From the NCBI RefSeq assembly GCF_003148765.1, contig NZ_QGGV01000014.1, positions 1 through 64,000 of the forward strand: a stretch of DNA of 64,000 nucleotides, in the 5' to 3' direction. This DNA is from Silicimonas algicola. Its GTDB lineage: Bacteria > Pseudomonadota > Alphaproteobacteria > Rhodobacterales > Rhodobacteraceae. A program made the translations under genes and the position numbers. This document shows positions 1 to 9,491 of the stretch, one piece after another. The stretch's first letter is position 1. Each line of letters starts with the position of its first letter. The notes below the pieces were generated by a model. The model saw nothing but the letters and a program-made list of their open reading frames with translations. It had not been told where the DNA came from and ran no database searches.

Positions 1-149
1 TGTCCGTTGAACATCAGAGAGACGTCGACGAGGAGCGCGAAGAAGACGCCGTAGATCGGGACCCAGAGGACCCCTTCGACCGTGACTGCGCCCGTTTCCT
101 TAAGAAGGAGGTATCGAAGCCGACGTCCCAGTGGAGCGATCGCGCGCAT
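1..149 (-). CDS. TadE-like pilus assembly protein, N-terminal part (runs off window)
   Basis: The first 49 codons of a minus-strand gene cut by the left window edge; it starts at an ATG at 149 with GGAG about 8 nt upstream. The protein opens with a short basic stretch, then ETGAVTVEGVLWVPIYGVFF and a hydrophobic segment. That 'G-(A/S)-x-x-(V/I)-E' signature followed by one membrane helix is the mark of TadE/TadG minor pseudopilins of Flp/Tad pili. It lies downstream of gdhA on the same strand, 154 bp away, and back to back with the TadG/TadE operon at 2043-5108, so it probably belongs to the same pilus system. Only the N-terminus can be judged. Confidence 0.7.
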   Translation of the reverse strand, partial: MRAIAPLGRRLRYLLLKETGAVTVEGVLWVPIYGVFFALLVDVSLMFNG

Positions 150-303
150 TGGCAGTCTCCCGGGATCGCAAGATCCCTTTTTCATCCCAGAGACATGCTT
201 AGATCTGGATTGTGTCCGAAATCCGGTCGGGGCGCGGTGGAGGAGCGGCCATTAACCAGATTTTTACAGCAGATTAAGCGCTTTTCGCGTGTTGCGCGCC
301 TGC

Positions 304-1740
<1,437 letters not shown>

Positions 1741-2042
1741 CGCTCACCTCCCTGGCCGATGATGGTGCGCCGGCATCATTGCATTGCCGGGGGTTACCGT
1801 TTGCCTAACAAAAACCATGAAGCACCGTTTCAGTGATCGCAACCGACGCGATTGTCCCGGCGTCGGCACCAAAGCCTGCAATATGGCGTGGATTGGTCCC
1901 ACCATGCCTTTGTTTACGCTCGCTAAATCCGGATGGCTGCCACAGTTGCGCCACAATTCTCGTCTAGAAAAGTTTTATCGATATCTGTGCGAAACGTCCG
2001 GTTGTTCGGACAGGATGTCGTGGGTAATGAGTGTGAGGTCCC
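1741..2042. other. Divergent intergenic region between gdhA and tadG-like gene
   Basis: These 302 bp hold no convincing gene. They must contain the promoters of gdhA (leftward) and of the TadG/TadE operon (rightward). A GAGG ribosome site sits just before the ATG at 2043. I see no clear operator or terminator. Confidence 0.5.
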
Positions 2043-3764
2043 ATGAGGACGACAGTAAACGGTTCGCATCGCGTCGTCCGTGACGCGTGGCTCGAGGCTA
2101 AGGCTTACCGCGACTCCGAGAGCGGTTCCCTTACCATCTTCAGCATCTTCCTCTTCGTCCTGATCCTGTTCATCACGGGCATGGCCGTGGACATCATGCG
2201 CTACGAATCCGAGCGCGCGTCGATCCAGAACACGATCGACACGGCGATCATCGCGGCGTCGAGCCTCAGCCAGACGGCCACCACGGACGCCGAGATCGAG
2301 GCGCTGGTGAAGGACTACGTCAGCAAGGCCGGCTACGATCCCGACATGGTCGATGTGACCCCCGTGATCGAGTTTCCGACGGGCGGATCGGTGGCCGTAG
2401 GCCGCTCGGTCTCGGCCAACGTCGACTTCCGGCTCGACACGATCTTCATGAACATGATGGGCATCGATCACCTCGAGGGCCGCACGAGGGGCACGGCCCG
2501 CGAGGGTCAGCAACTGATCGAGATCGCTCTCGTCCTCGATATGTCCGGGTCGATGGGCGACAACGGCAAGATGGACAACCTCAAGGTCGCCGCGAAAGAC
2601 TTCGTGACGACCGTGCTGACCGCCAGCGGCCCCGACCGCGTGTCGATCTCGATCGTGCCCTACAACCAGCAGGTCTACATGGACGATGATCTGATGGCCC
2701 GGCTGGCGTTCGATGACGTGACCGTCACCACGGCACCGGCCTATGGCCTCGGGATGACGTCCTACCAGACGAACGACGCCACCTCGCGCTGTGCGAGGTT
2801 CAGCGACGCGGACTTCGCGACGCGCCGCCTGGCCGTCGGAAACGTCGACACGACGGCGGTCTTCAAGTCGGGCGGCAACAGCAACACGAAGCCGGCCGAA
2901 AGCGCCTACTGGTGCGGGAACGCCCGTCCCAAGATGTTCCTCTACCAGAACGACGAGACGCAACTGCACAACTTCATCGATAGCCTGTCGGCGGGCGGCT
3001 ATACCGCGATCGACTACGGCATGAACTGGGGCGTGGGTGTCCTGGATCCGTCCTTCCAGCCGATCATCACGTCGATGGTCGACTCGGGCCTTCTTGTCGA
3101 AACGATGCGCGGTCACCCCGTCGCCTACGAGAACGACGTGTCGGCGGCCGACGACAAGGACGTGAGGAAGTACGTCGTCCTGATGACGGACGGCCAGAAC
3201 ACCGAGCATTTCGACCTGGCCGAGCCATTCAAGTCAGGCCCCTCGCCCGTGTGGTACTCGGAAACGCTTGCGAACGGCACGAAGGCCGACGGCTTCCTCG
3301 TCGCGCGGTCCAATGGTCCGGCGTCGTCCCGGTTCTACCGCCCGCGCGCGACCTGGACCACGAACGACGACCAGTTCCTTGCCGAGTCTGCACTTCCGGC
3401 GGACGCCGAACAGTGGGACTATCACAAGCTGTATCGGGAGTACGCCGTACGGGACGTGGCGCGGATGTTCTTCCAGAATTCCGGCGACAACGCGGCGTAC
3501 AACGCCCACTGGAACGCCGTCATCGACGTGGGCAGCTATGGCGCGGCCGACACGCGGGTGCGGTCGATCTGCTCGGCCGCCGCGGCGAACGAGGAGATCG
3601 AGATCTTCACGGTCGCCTTCGAGGCGCCGACCAACGCTGCGAACCTGCTGCGGGACTGCGTCTCGCCGAAGACGGGCAATTTCTTCGACGTGAACGGGAG
3701 GCAGATCAGCGACGCGTTCGGCGCGATCGCGGCGCAGATTTCTCAGCTCAGACTGACTCAGTGA
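2043..3764 (+). CDS. TadG-like pilus assembly protein with von Willebrand factor A domain
   Basis: A 573-residue protein with a short N-terminal tail, ESGSLTIFSIFLF and one membrane helix (about residues 25-50), the TadG/TadE N-terminal pattern. A vWA domain follows, with the MIDAS metal site DMSGSMGD near residue 165 and a second landmark VLMTDGQNT near residue 380. The C-terminal half should face the periplasm. TadG-type proteins act in assembly or anchoring of Flp pili; a metal-dependent adhesion role for the vWA domain is inferred. It is first in a three-gene unit with two TadE-like genes. The start ATG has GAGG upstream. The other tad genes (tadA-C, cpa) are not in the window. Confidence 0.85.
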   Translation: MRTTVNGSHRVVRDAWLEAKAYRDSESGSLTIFSIFLFVLILFITGMAVDIMRYESERASIQNTIDTAIIAASSLSQTATTDAEIEALVKDYVSKAGYDPDMVDVTPVIEFPTGGSVAVGRSVSANVDFRLDTIFMNMMGIDHLEGRTRGTAREGQQLIEIALVLDMSGSMGDNGKMDNLKVAAKDFVTTVLTASGPDRVSISIVPYNQQVYMDDDLMARLAFDDVTVTTAPAYGLGMTSYQTNDATSRCARFSDADFATRRLAVGNVDTTAVFKSGGNSNTKPAESAYWCGNARPKMFLYQNDETQLHNFIDSLSAGGYTAIDYGMNWGVGVLDPSFQPIITSMVDSGLLVETMRGHPVAYENDVSAADDKDVRKYVVLMTDGQNTEHFDLAEPFKSGPSPVWYSETLANGTKADGFLVARSNGPASSRFYRPRATWTTNDDQFLAESALPADAEQWDYHKLYREYAVRDVARMFFQNSGDNAAYNAHWNAVIDVGSYGAADTRVRSICSAAAANEEIEIFTVAFEAPTNAANLLRDCVSPKTGNFFDVNGRQISDAFGAIAAQISQLRLTQ

Positions 3765-3786
3765 CTTAAAACGGTGGTGGTGTGTG

Positions 3787-4545
3787 ATGTGTAAATGGTT
3801 CAAAGATTTCAGGAAAAGGCAGGACGGTAGCGCGACGGTCGAGTTCGTCGTCCTGTTCCCCGCCTTCATCTTCCTGTTCCTGACCGGGTTCGAATCCGGC
3901 TACTACATGGTCCGCAACGTGATGCTCGAGCGCGCGGTCGACGTTGCTGTCCGCGACGTGCGGCTCGGCAACGGCAAGGTGCCAGGCTACGAGCATCTGA
4001 AGGCCAGGATCTGCAATCAGGCCGGCATCATTCCCGACTGCATGAACGCGCTTCAGATCGAGATGCAGCCGATCCCGATCGAGCCCGGCAGCACTGCTGC
4101 CGTTCGCGGTCCGGCGAAATGCGTCGACCGCTTTTCGACCGAGAATCCGCTGACCGGCACGACCTACGAAGTGGGCGACCAGAACAGCATGATGATGGTG
4201 CGCGTCTGCGCCCTTGCGCAGCCGCTGTTCCCCTCGACGGGCATCGGCGTGGGAATGCGGGTCGACGCCGAGGGCAACTATGCGCTCGTCGCGACATCGG
4301 CCTTCGTCAACGAGCCGGGCAACCGTTCGCTGGCACCCGACCCGTTCAACCCGCCTGTGGCGAACAATGGCCAAGGCTGCGACTCGGGCATCGGAACGGG
4401 CAGCGAAGGCTGCGATCCCGGACAGTCCGGCGACCACAATGCGGCCGGCGACGACGTCGGCGAAGCGGCCGCGAACCTGGGCGGGGGCTCGCTCCTGAGA
4501 CCCGGCTACACTCAGTCGGGCAGCGACACCGGAGATCAGAACTGA
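3787..4545 (+). CDS. TadE-like pilus assembly protein
   Basis: A 252-residue protein with a basic N-terminus, DGSATVEFVVLFPAF and one membrane helix (about residues 13-42), the TadE signature. The long C-terminal part contains four or more cysteines and is probably periplasmic. It lies 22 bp after the TadG-like gene and its stop overlaps the next start (ATGA at 4545), so translation is probably coupled. An in-frame GTG three bases upstream is an alternative start. TadE proteins are processed minor pseudopilins in the Tad system. Confidence 0.8.
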   Translation: MCKWFKDFRKRQDGSATVEFVVLFPAFIFLFLTGFESGYYMVRNVMLERAVDVAVRDVRLGNGKVPGYEHLKARICNQAGIIPDCMNALQIEMQPIPIEPGSTAAVRGPAKCVDRFSTENPLTGTTYEVGDQNSMMMVRVCALAQPLFPSTGIGVGMRVDAEGNYALVATSAFVNEPGNRSLAPDPFNPPVANNGQGCDSGIGTGSEGCDPGQSGDHNAAGDDVGEAAANLGGGSLLRPGYTQSGSDTGDQN

Positions 4546-5108
4546 TGGCACGCTTCCTCCCCCGGCGCTTCCGCCACGACGAGACCGGCAGTCTGTCCAT
4601 CGAGGCCGTCTTCGCCCTTCCGCTTCTGGTCTGGGCGATCATCGCGACCTTCGTCTTCTGGGACGCCTTCAAGACGTTGAACGTCAGCCAGAAAGCCACC
4701 TACACAGTCGCCGACATGCTGTCGCGCGAGACCGACCCCATCGACGACGACTACATCGCCGCGATGCACGAGATGTTCGACTTCCTCGCCGGATCGGCGG
4801 GGCAGAACGCGATCCGCGTGTCCGTCGTCACCAAGATCACCGATCCGGTGACCGGCATCGAGCAGGTCGCGCTGGTCTGGTCCGAGGGCGCCGACATTCC
4901 CGCCTATACGGACCTCACCATGATCGAGACGCGCCTGCCAGAAATGGCCGTGGGCGAGCAGTTGATCGTCGTGGAAAGCGAGCAGGAGTGGCAGCCGGCG
5001 TTCGCCGTGGGTCTTGCCGCCTACCGCTTCCGCGAAGTGGCGCTGGCACGGCCCCGCTTCTCGCCGCAGCTCGTCTTTGACGACGGGCTGAGCGGCGCGG
5101 CGAGCTAG
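4545..5108 (+). CDS. TadE-like pilus assembly protein, second copy
   Basis: A 187-residue protein beginning MARFLPRRFRHDETGSLSIE, followed by one hydrophobic segment (about residues 22-43). This is the same architecture as the preceding gene but shorter. The reading frame stays open far upstream, but the ATG at 4545 overlaps the previous stop codon (ATGA) and gives the expected short basic head, so I choose it. It is the last gene of the TadG-TadE-TadE unit and faces a convergent gene 37 bp away. Confidence 0.8.
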   Translation: MARFLPRRFRHDETGSLSIEAVFALPLLVWAIIATFVFWDAFKTLNVSQKATYTVADMLSRETDPIDDDYIAAMHEMFDFLAGSAGQNAIRVSVVTKITDPVTGIEQVALVWSEGADIPAYTDLTMIETRLPEMAVGEQLIVVESEQEWQPAFAVGLAAYRFREVALARPRFSPQLVFDDGLSGAAS

Positions 5109-5145
5109 GTAGGGACGCACCAGCGCGGCGCGTTCTAGCGTCTAT

Positions 5146-5634
5146 TCAACGCTCTGGAAGAACACCTTCAACCAGCGCCGAAAGAAGCTCGGCCATCGCC
5201 CGCGCCTGTCCGCCGCCCACGACACCGCCGATGCCGAGGGATCGGCCGCGGACCCACCAGAGGCCCGGCGCCCAGCCCCAGGGCTGAGGCGTCTTCAGCC
5301 GCACGAGGAAGCCGTTCGAGGGTTTGAAGGCAAGGACGCCGCTTTCGACGCGGTAGATGTCGTCGACCGGCGCCAGCATCCGCCCGCTGGACGTCGAAAG
5401 CCCCGCGCGTGTCAGGACGAGGCTGTCTTGCGTCGCGCGCCTCAGGGCGTCGGCAAACCAGACCGCGACGAGCCCCAAGGCGAGGAACAGAAGCCGCCAC
5501 AGGCCGCCGAGGTCGTCGACGGCGAGCGTGAACATCAGCACGCCCAGCGCCGCGAGACACAGCACGCCCAGCCAGCGCCGCATCGGGGAGGCCGAAATCG
5601 AGATCAGGACGCCATCGCGCTCACCTGCCGTCAC
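5146..5634 (-). CDS. Small membrane protein, PH-like fold suspected
   Basis: A 162-residue protein with two predicted membrane helices (about residues 15-60, with LGVLCLAALGVLMF and LLFLALGLVAVWFADAL). A soluble beta-rich C-terminal part follows, with VDDIYRVESGVLAFKPSNG. The layout of two helices followed by a small soluble domain recalls bacterial PH-domain membrane proteins. I do not recognise a specific family. The start is a GTG at 5634 that overlaps the stop of the TetR gene (GTGA), implying one transcript. The function is unknown; the TetR partner may control it. Confidence 0.6.
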   Translation of the reverse strand: MTAGERDGVLISISASPMRRWLGVLCLAALGVLMFTLAVDDLGGLWRLLFLALGLVAVWFADALRRATQDSLVLTRAGLSTSSGRMLAPVDDIYRVESGVLAFKPSNGFLVRLKTPQPWGWAPGLWWVRGRSLGIGGVVGGGQARAMAELLSALVEGVLPER

Positions 5635-6221
5635 GCCGTCACCATCCGCTGTGTCATGGTCCAGTAGACCCTTTCGATGTCGTCCCGCGCAAGCCGTCCC
5701 CCGTCCCGATACCATGTCAGCACGCCGTTCAGCTTGGCGATGAGGGCAAGCGCCGTGACGCGCACGTCCGGCAGATCGAAGTCGCCCGAAGCCTGTCCGT
5801 CGGAGAGGATCGTCTCGAGTTCGGCCTCGTAGGCGCGGCGCAGGTCACGGATGGCGCCGTGGTTGTCTCCGGTGAGGCTGCGGAATTCCATGTAGGCGAG
5901 AAAGACGTGGTCGTTGCGGTCGAAGTGATAGCGGATGTGGAAGCGGACGAATGTCTCGAGCCTCTCGAACGGCGCGCCCCCGTCCACGCGCACCTCGCGC
6001 CATGCAGCCAGCAGCGATTGCATGTGATCGTGCATCAGATCGAACAGCAGCGACTGCTTGTCGGGCGTGTAGAGATAAAGCGCACCGGCCCGGACGCCGA
6101 CTTCGGCCGCGATTTCGCGCATCGAGACGGCAGCGAAACCCGAGCGCGCGAAGAGGCGCAGCGCCGCATCGCGTATCGCGGGACCCGTGATTTCCGCGTG
6201 AGAGCCAGCCTTGCGCGCCAT
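5631..6221 (-). CDS. TetR/AcrR family transcriptional regulator
   Basis: A 196-residue regulator. The N-terminal helix-turn-helix covers about residues 12-60, with ALRLFARSGFAAVSMREIA and VRAGALYLYTPDKQSL, the classic TetR recognition region. The C-terminal half is the ligand-binding/dimerisation domain. The gene is translationally coupled to the membrane protein downstream. A perfect dyad (CTGAAC-GCTT-GTTCAG) lies 13 bp upstream of its start, which suggests autoregulation. The ligand is unknown. Confidence 0.88.
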   Translation of the reverse strand: MARKAGSHAEITGPAIRDAALRLFARSGFAAVSMREIAAEVGVRAGALYLYTPDKQSLLFDLMHDHMQSLLAAWREVRVDGGAPFERLETFVRFHIRYHFDRNDHVFLAYMEFRSLTGDNHGAIRDLRRAYEAELETILSDGQASGDFDLPDVRVTALALIAKLNGVLTWYRDGGRLARDDIERVYWTMTQRMVTA

Positions 6222-6234
6222 TCCTCCGTTCTAT

Positions 6235-6250
6235 CTGAACGCTTGTTCAG
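6235..6250. promoter_or_regulatory. Candidate TetR operator (16-bp dyad)
   Basis: CTGAACGCTTGTTCAG: two perfect 6-bp arms around a 4-bp centre, just upstream of the TetR start at 6221. Position and symmetry fit an autoregulatory TetR site. This is inferred, not shown. Confidence 0.5.
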
Positions 6251-6336
6251 TTCAAACGCAAAGTTCCGCTGCTTGACCCTGGAAGTGCATGGCAGCGGAC
6301 TGGCCAAGCGCCCTGCCCGCCCGTAATGTCCGGGAC

Positions 6337-6615
6337 ATGACGCGCACGGTCCTTCTTGCCTTCCTGACGCTCTGCTCCTGCGGCCCCTGGCCCGATACCA
6401 GTAGCGCGCCTCTCGCCCGTCAGAACCAGCCCTGGCCGCAACTTCTGCCTCTCGACCCGATCCTCGACCCCGCCGGTCCAGCGTTCACGGGAGATGCCGA
6501 GGCGCAGGCGCTGTCGGCGCGGGCCGCGGCCTTGCGGACGCGGGCGGCTGTCCTGCGCCGTCCAGTGGAGGACGAGGCTGCGATGGAGGCCCTGCGCGCG
6601 CGCCTTTCGGGATGA
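6337..6615 (+). CDS. Small putative lipoprotein
   Basis: A 92-residue protein with a hydrophobic signal segment and a plausible lipobox (LCSC, cysteine near residue 16), followed by GPWPDTSSAP. The rest is rich in Ala and Arg, with a helical region that could form a coiled coil. The ATG at 6337 fits the signal peptide; an upstream in-frame ATG at 6289 would bury it. It lies 71 bp before hom on the same strand. No family is recognised and the function is unknown. Confidence 0.6.
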   Translation: MTRTVLLAFLTLCSCGPWPDTSSAPLARQNQPWPQLLPLDPILDPAGPAFTGDAEAQALSARAAALRTRAAVLRRPVEDEAAMEALRARLSG

Positions 6616-6686
6616 TCCTCTCGGACGTTGCCCCGCACGGGCCGACCGGCTAACACGCGCGGAACCAGTCACACGGAGCGCGCCAC

Positions 6687-7970
6687 ATGACCCAGCCCCT
6701 TCGCCTCGGCATCGCCGGTCTTGGTACGGTCGGCGTGGGTGTCGTGCGCATCGTTCAGAGACATGCCGACCTGCTGGCCGCGCGGACGGGTCGAGAGATC
6801 GTCATTTCCGCCATCTCGGCGCGGTCGCAGCGCGACAGGGGCGTGAGGCTCTCGTCCTATGCCTGGGAGAACGATCCCGTGGCGCTTGCCGTTCGCGACG
6901 ACGTCGATGTCTTCGTCGAGCTCATGGGCGGGTCGGAGGGACCGGCGAAGTCGGCAATCGAGGCCGCCATCGCGTCCGGCAAGGATGTGGTGACCGCGAA
7001 CAAGGCTCTTCTGGCGCTGCATGGGCAGTCGCTGGCGACAGCGGCCGAGGCGAAGGGCGTCACGATCCGCTACGAGGCGGCGGTCGCGGGCGGCATCCCT
7101 GTCATCAAGGCGCTGACAGAGGGCCTGGTCGGCAACGAGATCACGCGCGTCATGGGCGTGATGAACGGCACCTGCAACTACATCCTCACGCGGATGCAGG
7201 ACGCTGGCCTCGACTACCAGACCGTCTTCGCGGAATGCGAGAAGCTGGGCTATCTGGAGGCCGATCCCACGCTCGACGTGGGCGGTATCGATGCGGGGCA
7301 CAAGCTTGCGATCCTCGTCTCCCTCGCCTTCGGCACGCAGATCGACTTCGAGGCGCTGACCATCGAGGGGATCGAGCGGATCAGCGTCGAGGACATCGAG
7401 CAGGCCGCCGACATGGGCTATCGCGTCAAGCTTCTGGGCGTGGCGCAGAAGACGGGTCGCGGGATCGACGCGCGGATGACACCGTGCCTCGTGCCGGATA
7501 CCTCGCCTCTCGGCCAGTTGCCGGGGGCCACGAACATGGTGGTTCTCGAAGGCGACAGCGTCGGCAAGATCGTCCTGCGCGGAGCGGGCGCGGGCGAAGG
7601 ACCCACAGCCAGCGCCGTGATGTCGGATATCTGCGATCTGGCGAGGGGCGTCCGGCTTCCGGTCTTCGGCATTCCCGCGGCGAAACTCGCCCCGGCCGCG
7701 AAGGGCGTCTCCGCCCCTCCGGCGGCCTGGTACCTGCGCATGAAGCTGGTCGACAAACCGGGTGCGCTGGCCAAGATCGCGGCCGTCCTCGGTGACGCAG
7801 GGATTTCGATCGACAGGATGCGCCAGTACGGGCACGACGAGCAGGATGCACCTGTGCTTATCGTCACCCACAAGGCGTCGCGCGATGCGCTGGACCTGGC
7901 GATTGCGGCAATGGCGGGGACGGGAGTGCTGTCGTCCGACCCCGTGGCGATCCGGATCGAGGATGTCTAG
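6687..7970 (+). CDS. hom: Homoserine dehydrogenase
   Basis: A 427-residue enzyme reducing aspartate semialdehyde to homoserine on the way to threonine and methionine. The nucleotide-binding motif GLGTVGVGV lies near residue 9. The homoserine dehydrogenase signature, with GYLEADPTLDVGGIDAGHK and its catalytic lysine, lies near residues 190-210. A C-terminal ACT domain (about 350-427, beginning YLRMKLVDKPGALAKIA) is the usual site of threonine feedback control. The start has GGAG upstream. Full length and typical. Confidence 0.96.
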   Translation: MTQPLRLGIAGLGTVGVGVVRIVQRHADLLAARTGREIVISAISARSQRDRGVRLSSYAWENDPVALAVRDDVDVFVELMGGSEGPAKSAIEAAIASGKDVVTANKALLALHGQSLATAAEAKGVTIRYEAAVAGGIPVIKALTEGLVGNEITRVMGVMNGTCNYILTRMQDAGLDYQTVFAECEKLGYLEADPTLDVGGIDAGHKLAILVSLAFGTQIDFEALTIEGIERISVEDIEQAADMGYRVKLLGVAQKTGRGIDARMTPCLVPDTSPLGQLPGATNMVVLEGDSVGKIVLRGAGAGEGPTASAVMSDICDLARGVRLPVFGIPAAKLAPAAKGVSAPPAAWYLRMKLVDKPGALAKIAAVLGDAGISIDRMRQYGHDEQDAPVLIVTHKASRDALDLAIAAMAGTGVLSSDPVAIRIEDV

Positions 7971-8064
7971 GGACTGCGAGGTCGGCTGACCCTCACGGCG
8001 CTCCCGCCGCGATGTGTTTCGCCTGGTGACGCGAGGTGCGTCGGGATGAGACGGCGTTGAGGTC

Positions 8065-9414
8065 TCAGGTCAGGTCTCGGGCGTTCAGCGCGCGCAGGAT
8101 TTCGCGCCGAACGAGCTTTCGGACGTTGCGCGTGATGCGTTCCCCGAGTTCGCCTTGAAGCTCTTCGCGGATCAGGCGTCCGACCATCAGCCGCATCGCG
8201 TCCTCGTTCGGCAGCACCGCCAAGGCCGCACCCGCGACGTCGAGCGGCGACGGGGAGACGGTTTCGATGGCCCCGTCTTCGGGAGCGACAGCGTCCTCGA
8301 CCGGAACGGCGGCGCGCGTTGTCGTGGCGGCGAGCGCCGGTTCGATGGCGGCGTCGAAGGGTGGAGCGGTCCGGACTTCCTCGCCGCGCGTGACGTCAGG
8401 CCCCGCCGCGTCGGCGCGGCTTTCGTATTCGTCGTCGACGGGTTCGTCCGGCTCTCGACCGGATTCCTCGTCCTGATCCTTGTGGACGAAGATAACCGAC
8501 GGCTCGGGAGCCTCGGCCTCGGCAATCAGCGCATCGATCTCCGGGTCGTCGTCCTGCGTGTCGGCGATCCGGTCGGCGTCGTTGTCATCCCGCTCGTCAC
8601 GAGAGAACCGGGAGAATGCGGAGGGTTCGTCATCGAAATCTTCAGCCGACATATCGACCGGGACGCCGCTGGTCTCATCGGTGGTCTCAGGCGCTTCGAC
8701 CAGCCTGTCCTCGGCGACGAGGCTTCGGACCGACTCGCGCACGGCGCGCGACAGGGCGTCGTCGAAGTCGTCGCCGTCGCGCGCCAGGGTCGTGGGCATC
8801 ACCGGGGCTGAAGCGCGCGTCGGGTCGCCGGACCAGCGCGCGGCCAGTCGCGTGGCGACGTCGTCGGGGTCGGTGAAGCGACGCACCTCGGCGGTGTGCG
8901 GGGCCGGCTGCACGTCCTCGGCCATCGGCGCCTCTTCGTCATCGACGGCAGCTTGATCGTTCGCATTGGTGTCGCTCTTGCGCCGGAAGGCCGGGGTTTC
9001 GGTTCCGATCTCCTCGTCGTCCGCAGCCGGTCCGGTTTCGATCAGCGCGATCTGGCTGAGGCGCAAAGAACTGCGGCGGCGGGACGTGTCGGGGGTTTCC
9101 GATGGCGGGCGGGTGTAGACGATGCGGTCGGGCCGGTGTTGCGACTGATCCTCGGACCCGTCGGGCTCGAATTCGTCGTTGCGGAAGCTGACGGCGGCCT
9201 CGAGCTCGGCAATCCGCTCTTCGAGCGATTTGCGCGCGGTGGCCGACGTCGCGCCGCGGGGAGCGGTCACGATGCGTTGCGCGGCCGTCAGCACAAGAGC
9301 CCCCGGCCCTTCGGGCAACGCGGGGCGCGGCGTGCGGGGAAGCTCGCCCGAGACGAGTCGCCTGACGGACGACAGAACGTCTTCGACCTTGGGATCCGTC
9401 GCGTTTCCAGACAT
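8065..9414 (-). CDS. Acidic, low-complexity protein with PopZ-like ends
   Basis: A 449-residue protein. An N-terminal helix VEDVLSSVRRLVSGE (about residues 10-24) is followed by a long, acidic, proline- and threonine-rich region that looks disordered. It ends in a charged helical stretch with MRLMVGRLIREELQG and RNVRKLVRREILRAL. This order (short N-terminal helix with a xxILxSIRRII-like pattern, acidic linker, C-terminal oligomerising helices) matches the polar organiser PopZ (DUF2497) of other alphaproteobacteria. The match is by architecture and short motifs only. The ATG at 9414 has AGGA upstream; a longer reading to 9474 lacks support. It lies downstream of tolC on the same strand. Confidence 0.5.
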   Translation of the reverse strand: MSGNATDPKVEDVLSSVRRLVSGELPRTPRPALPEGPGALVLTAAQRIVTAPRGATSATARKSLEERIAELEAAVSFRNDEFEPDGSEDQSQHRPDRIVYTRPPSETPDTSRRRSSLRLSQIALIETGPAADDEEIGTETPAFRRKSDTNANDQAAVDDEEAPMAEDVQPAPHTAEVRRFTDPDDVATRLAARWSGDPTRASAPVMPTTLARDGDDFDDALSRAVRESVRSLVAEDRLVEAPETTDETSGVPVDMSAEDFDDEPSAFSRFSRDERDDNDADRIADTQDDDPEIDALIAEAEAPEPSVIFVHKDQDEESGREPDEPVDDEYESRADAAGPDVTRGEEVRTAPPFDAAIEPALAATTTRAAVPVEDAVAPEDGAIETVSPSPLDVAGAALAVLPNEDAMRLMVGRLIREELQGELGERITRNVRKLVRREILRALNARDLT

Positions 9415-9460
9415 TGAGATCGTTCCTGCTGCCTCTTGAAGGCTCAGCCTAACGCCAGAC

Positions 9461-9484
9461 CCCGCGGCAGACAACCACCGCGGG
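9461..9484 (-). other. GC-rich hairpin between tolC and the PopZ-like gene
   Basis: Perfect 7-bp arms (CCCGCGG and CCGCGGG) flank a 10-base loop, in the 77 bp between the tolC stop and the next start. No T-run follows, so an intrinsic terminator is doubtful; it may be an attenuating or RNA-stabilising hairpin. Confidence 0.35.
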
Positions 9485-9491
9485 CCCTGAC

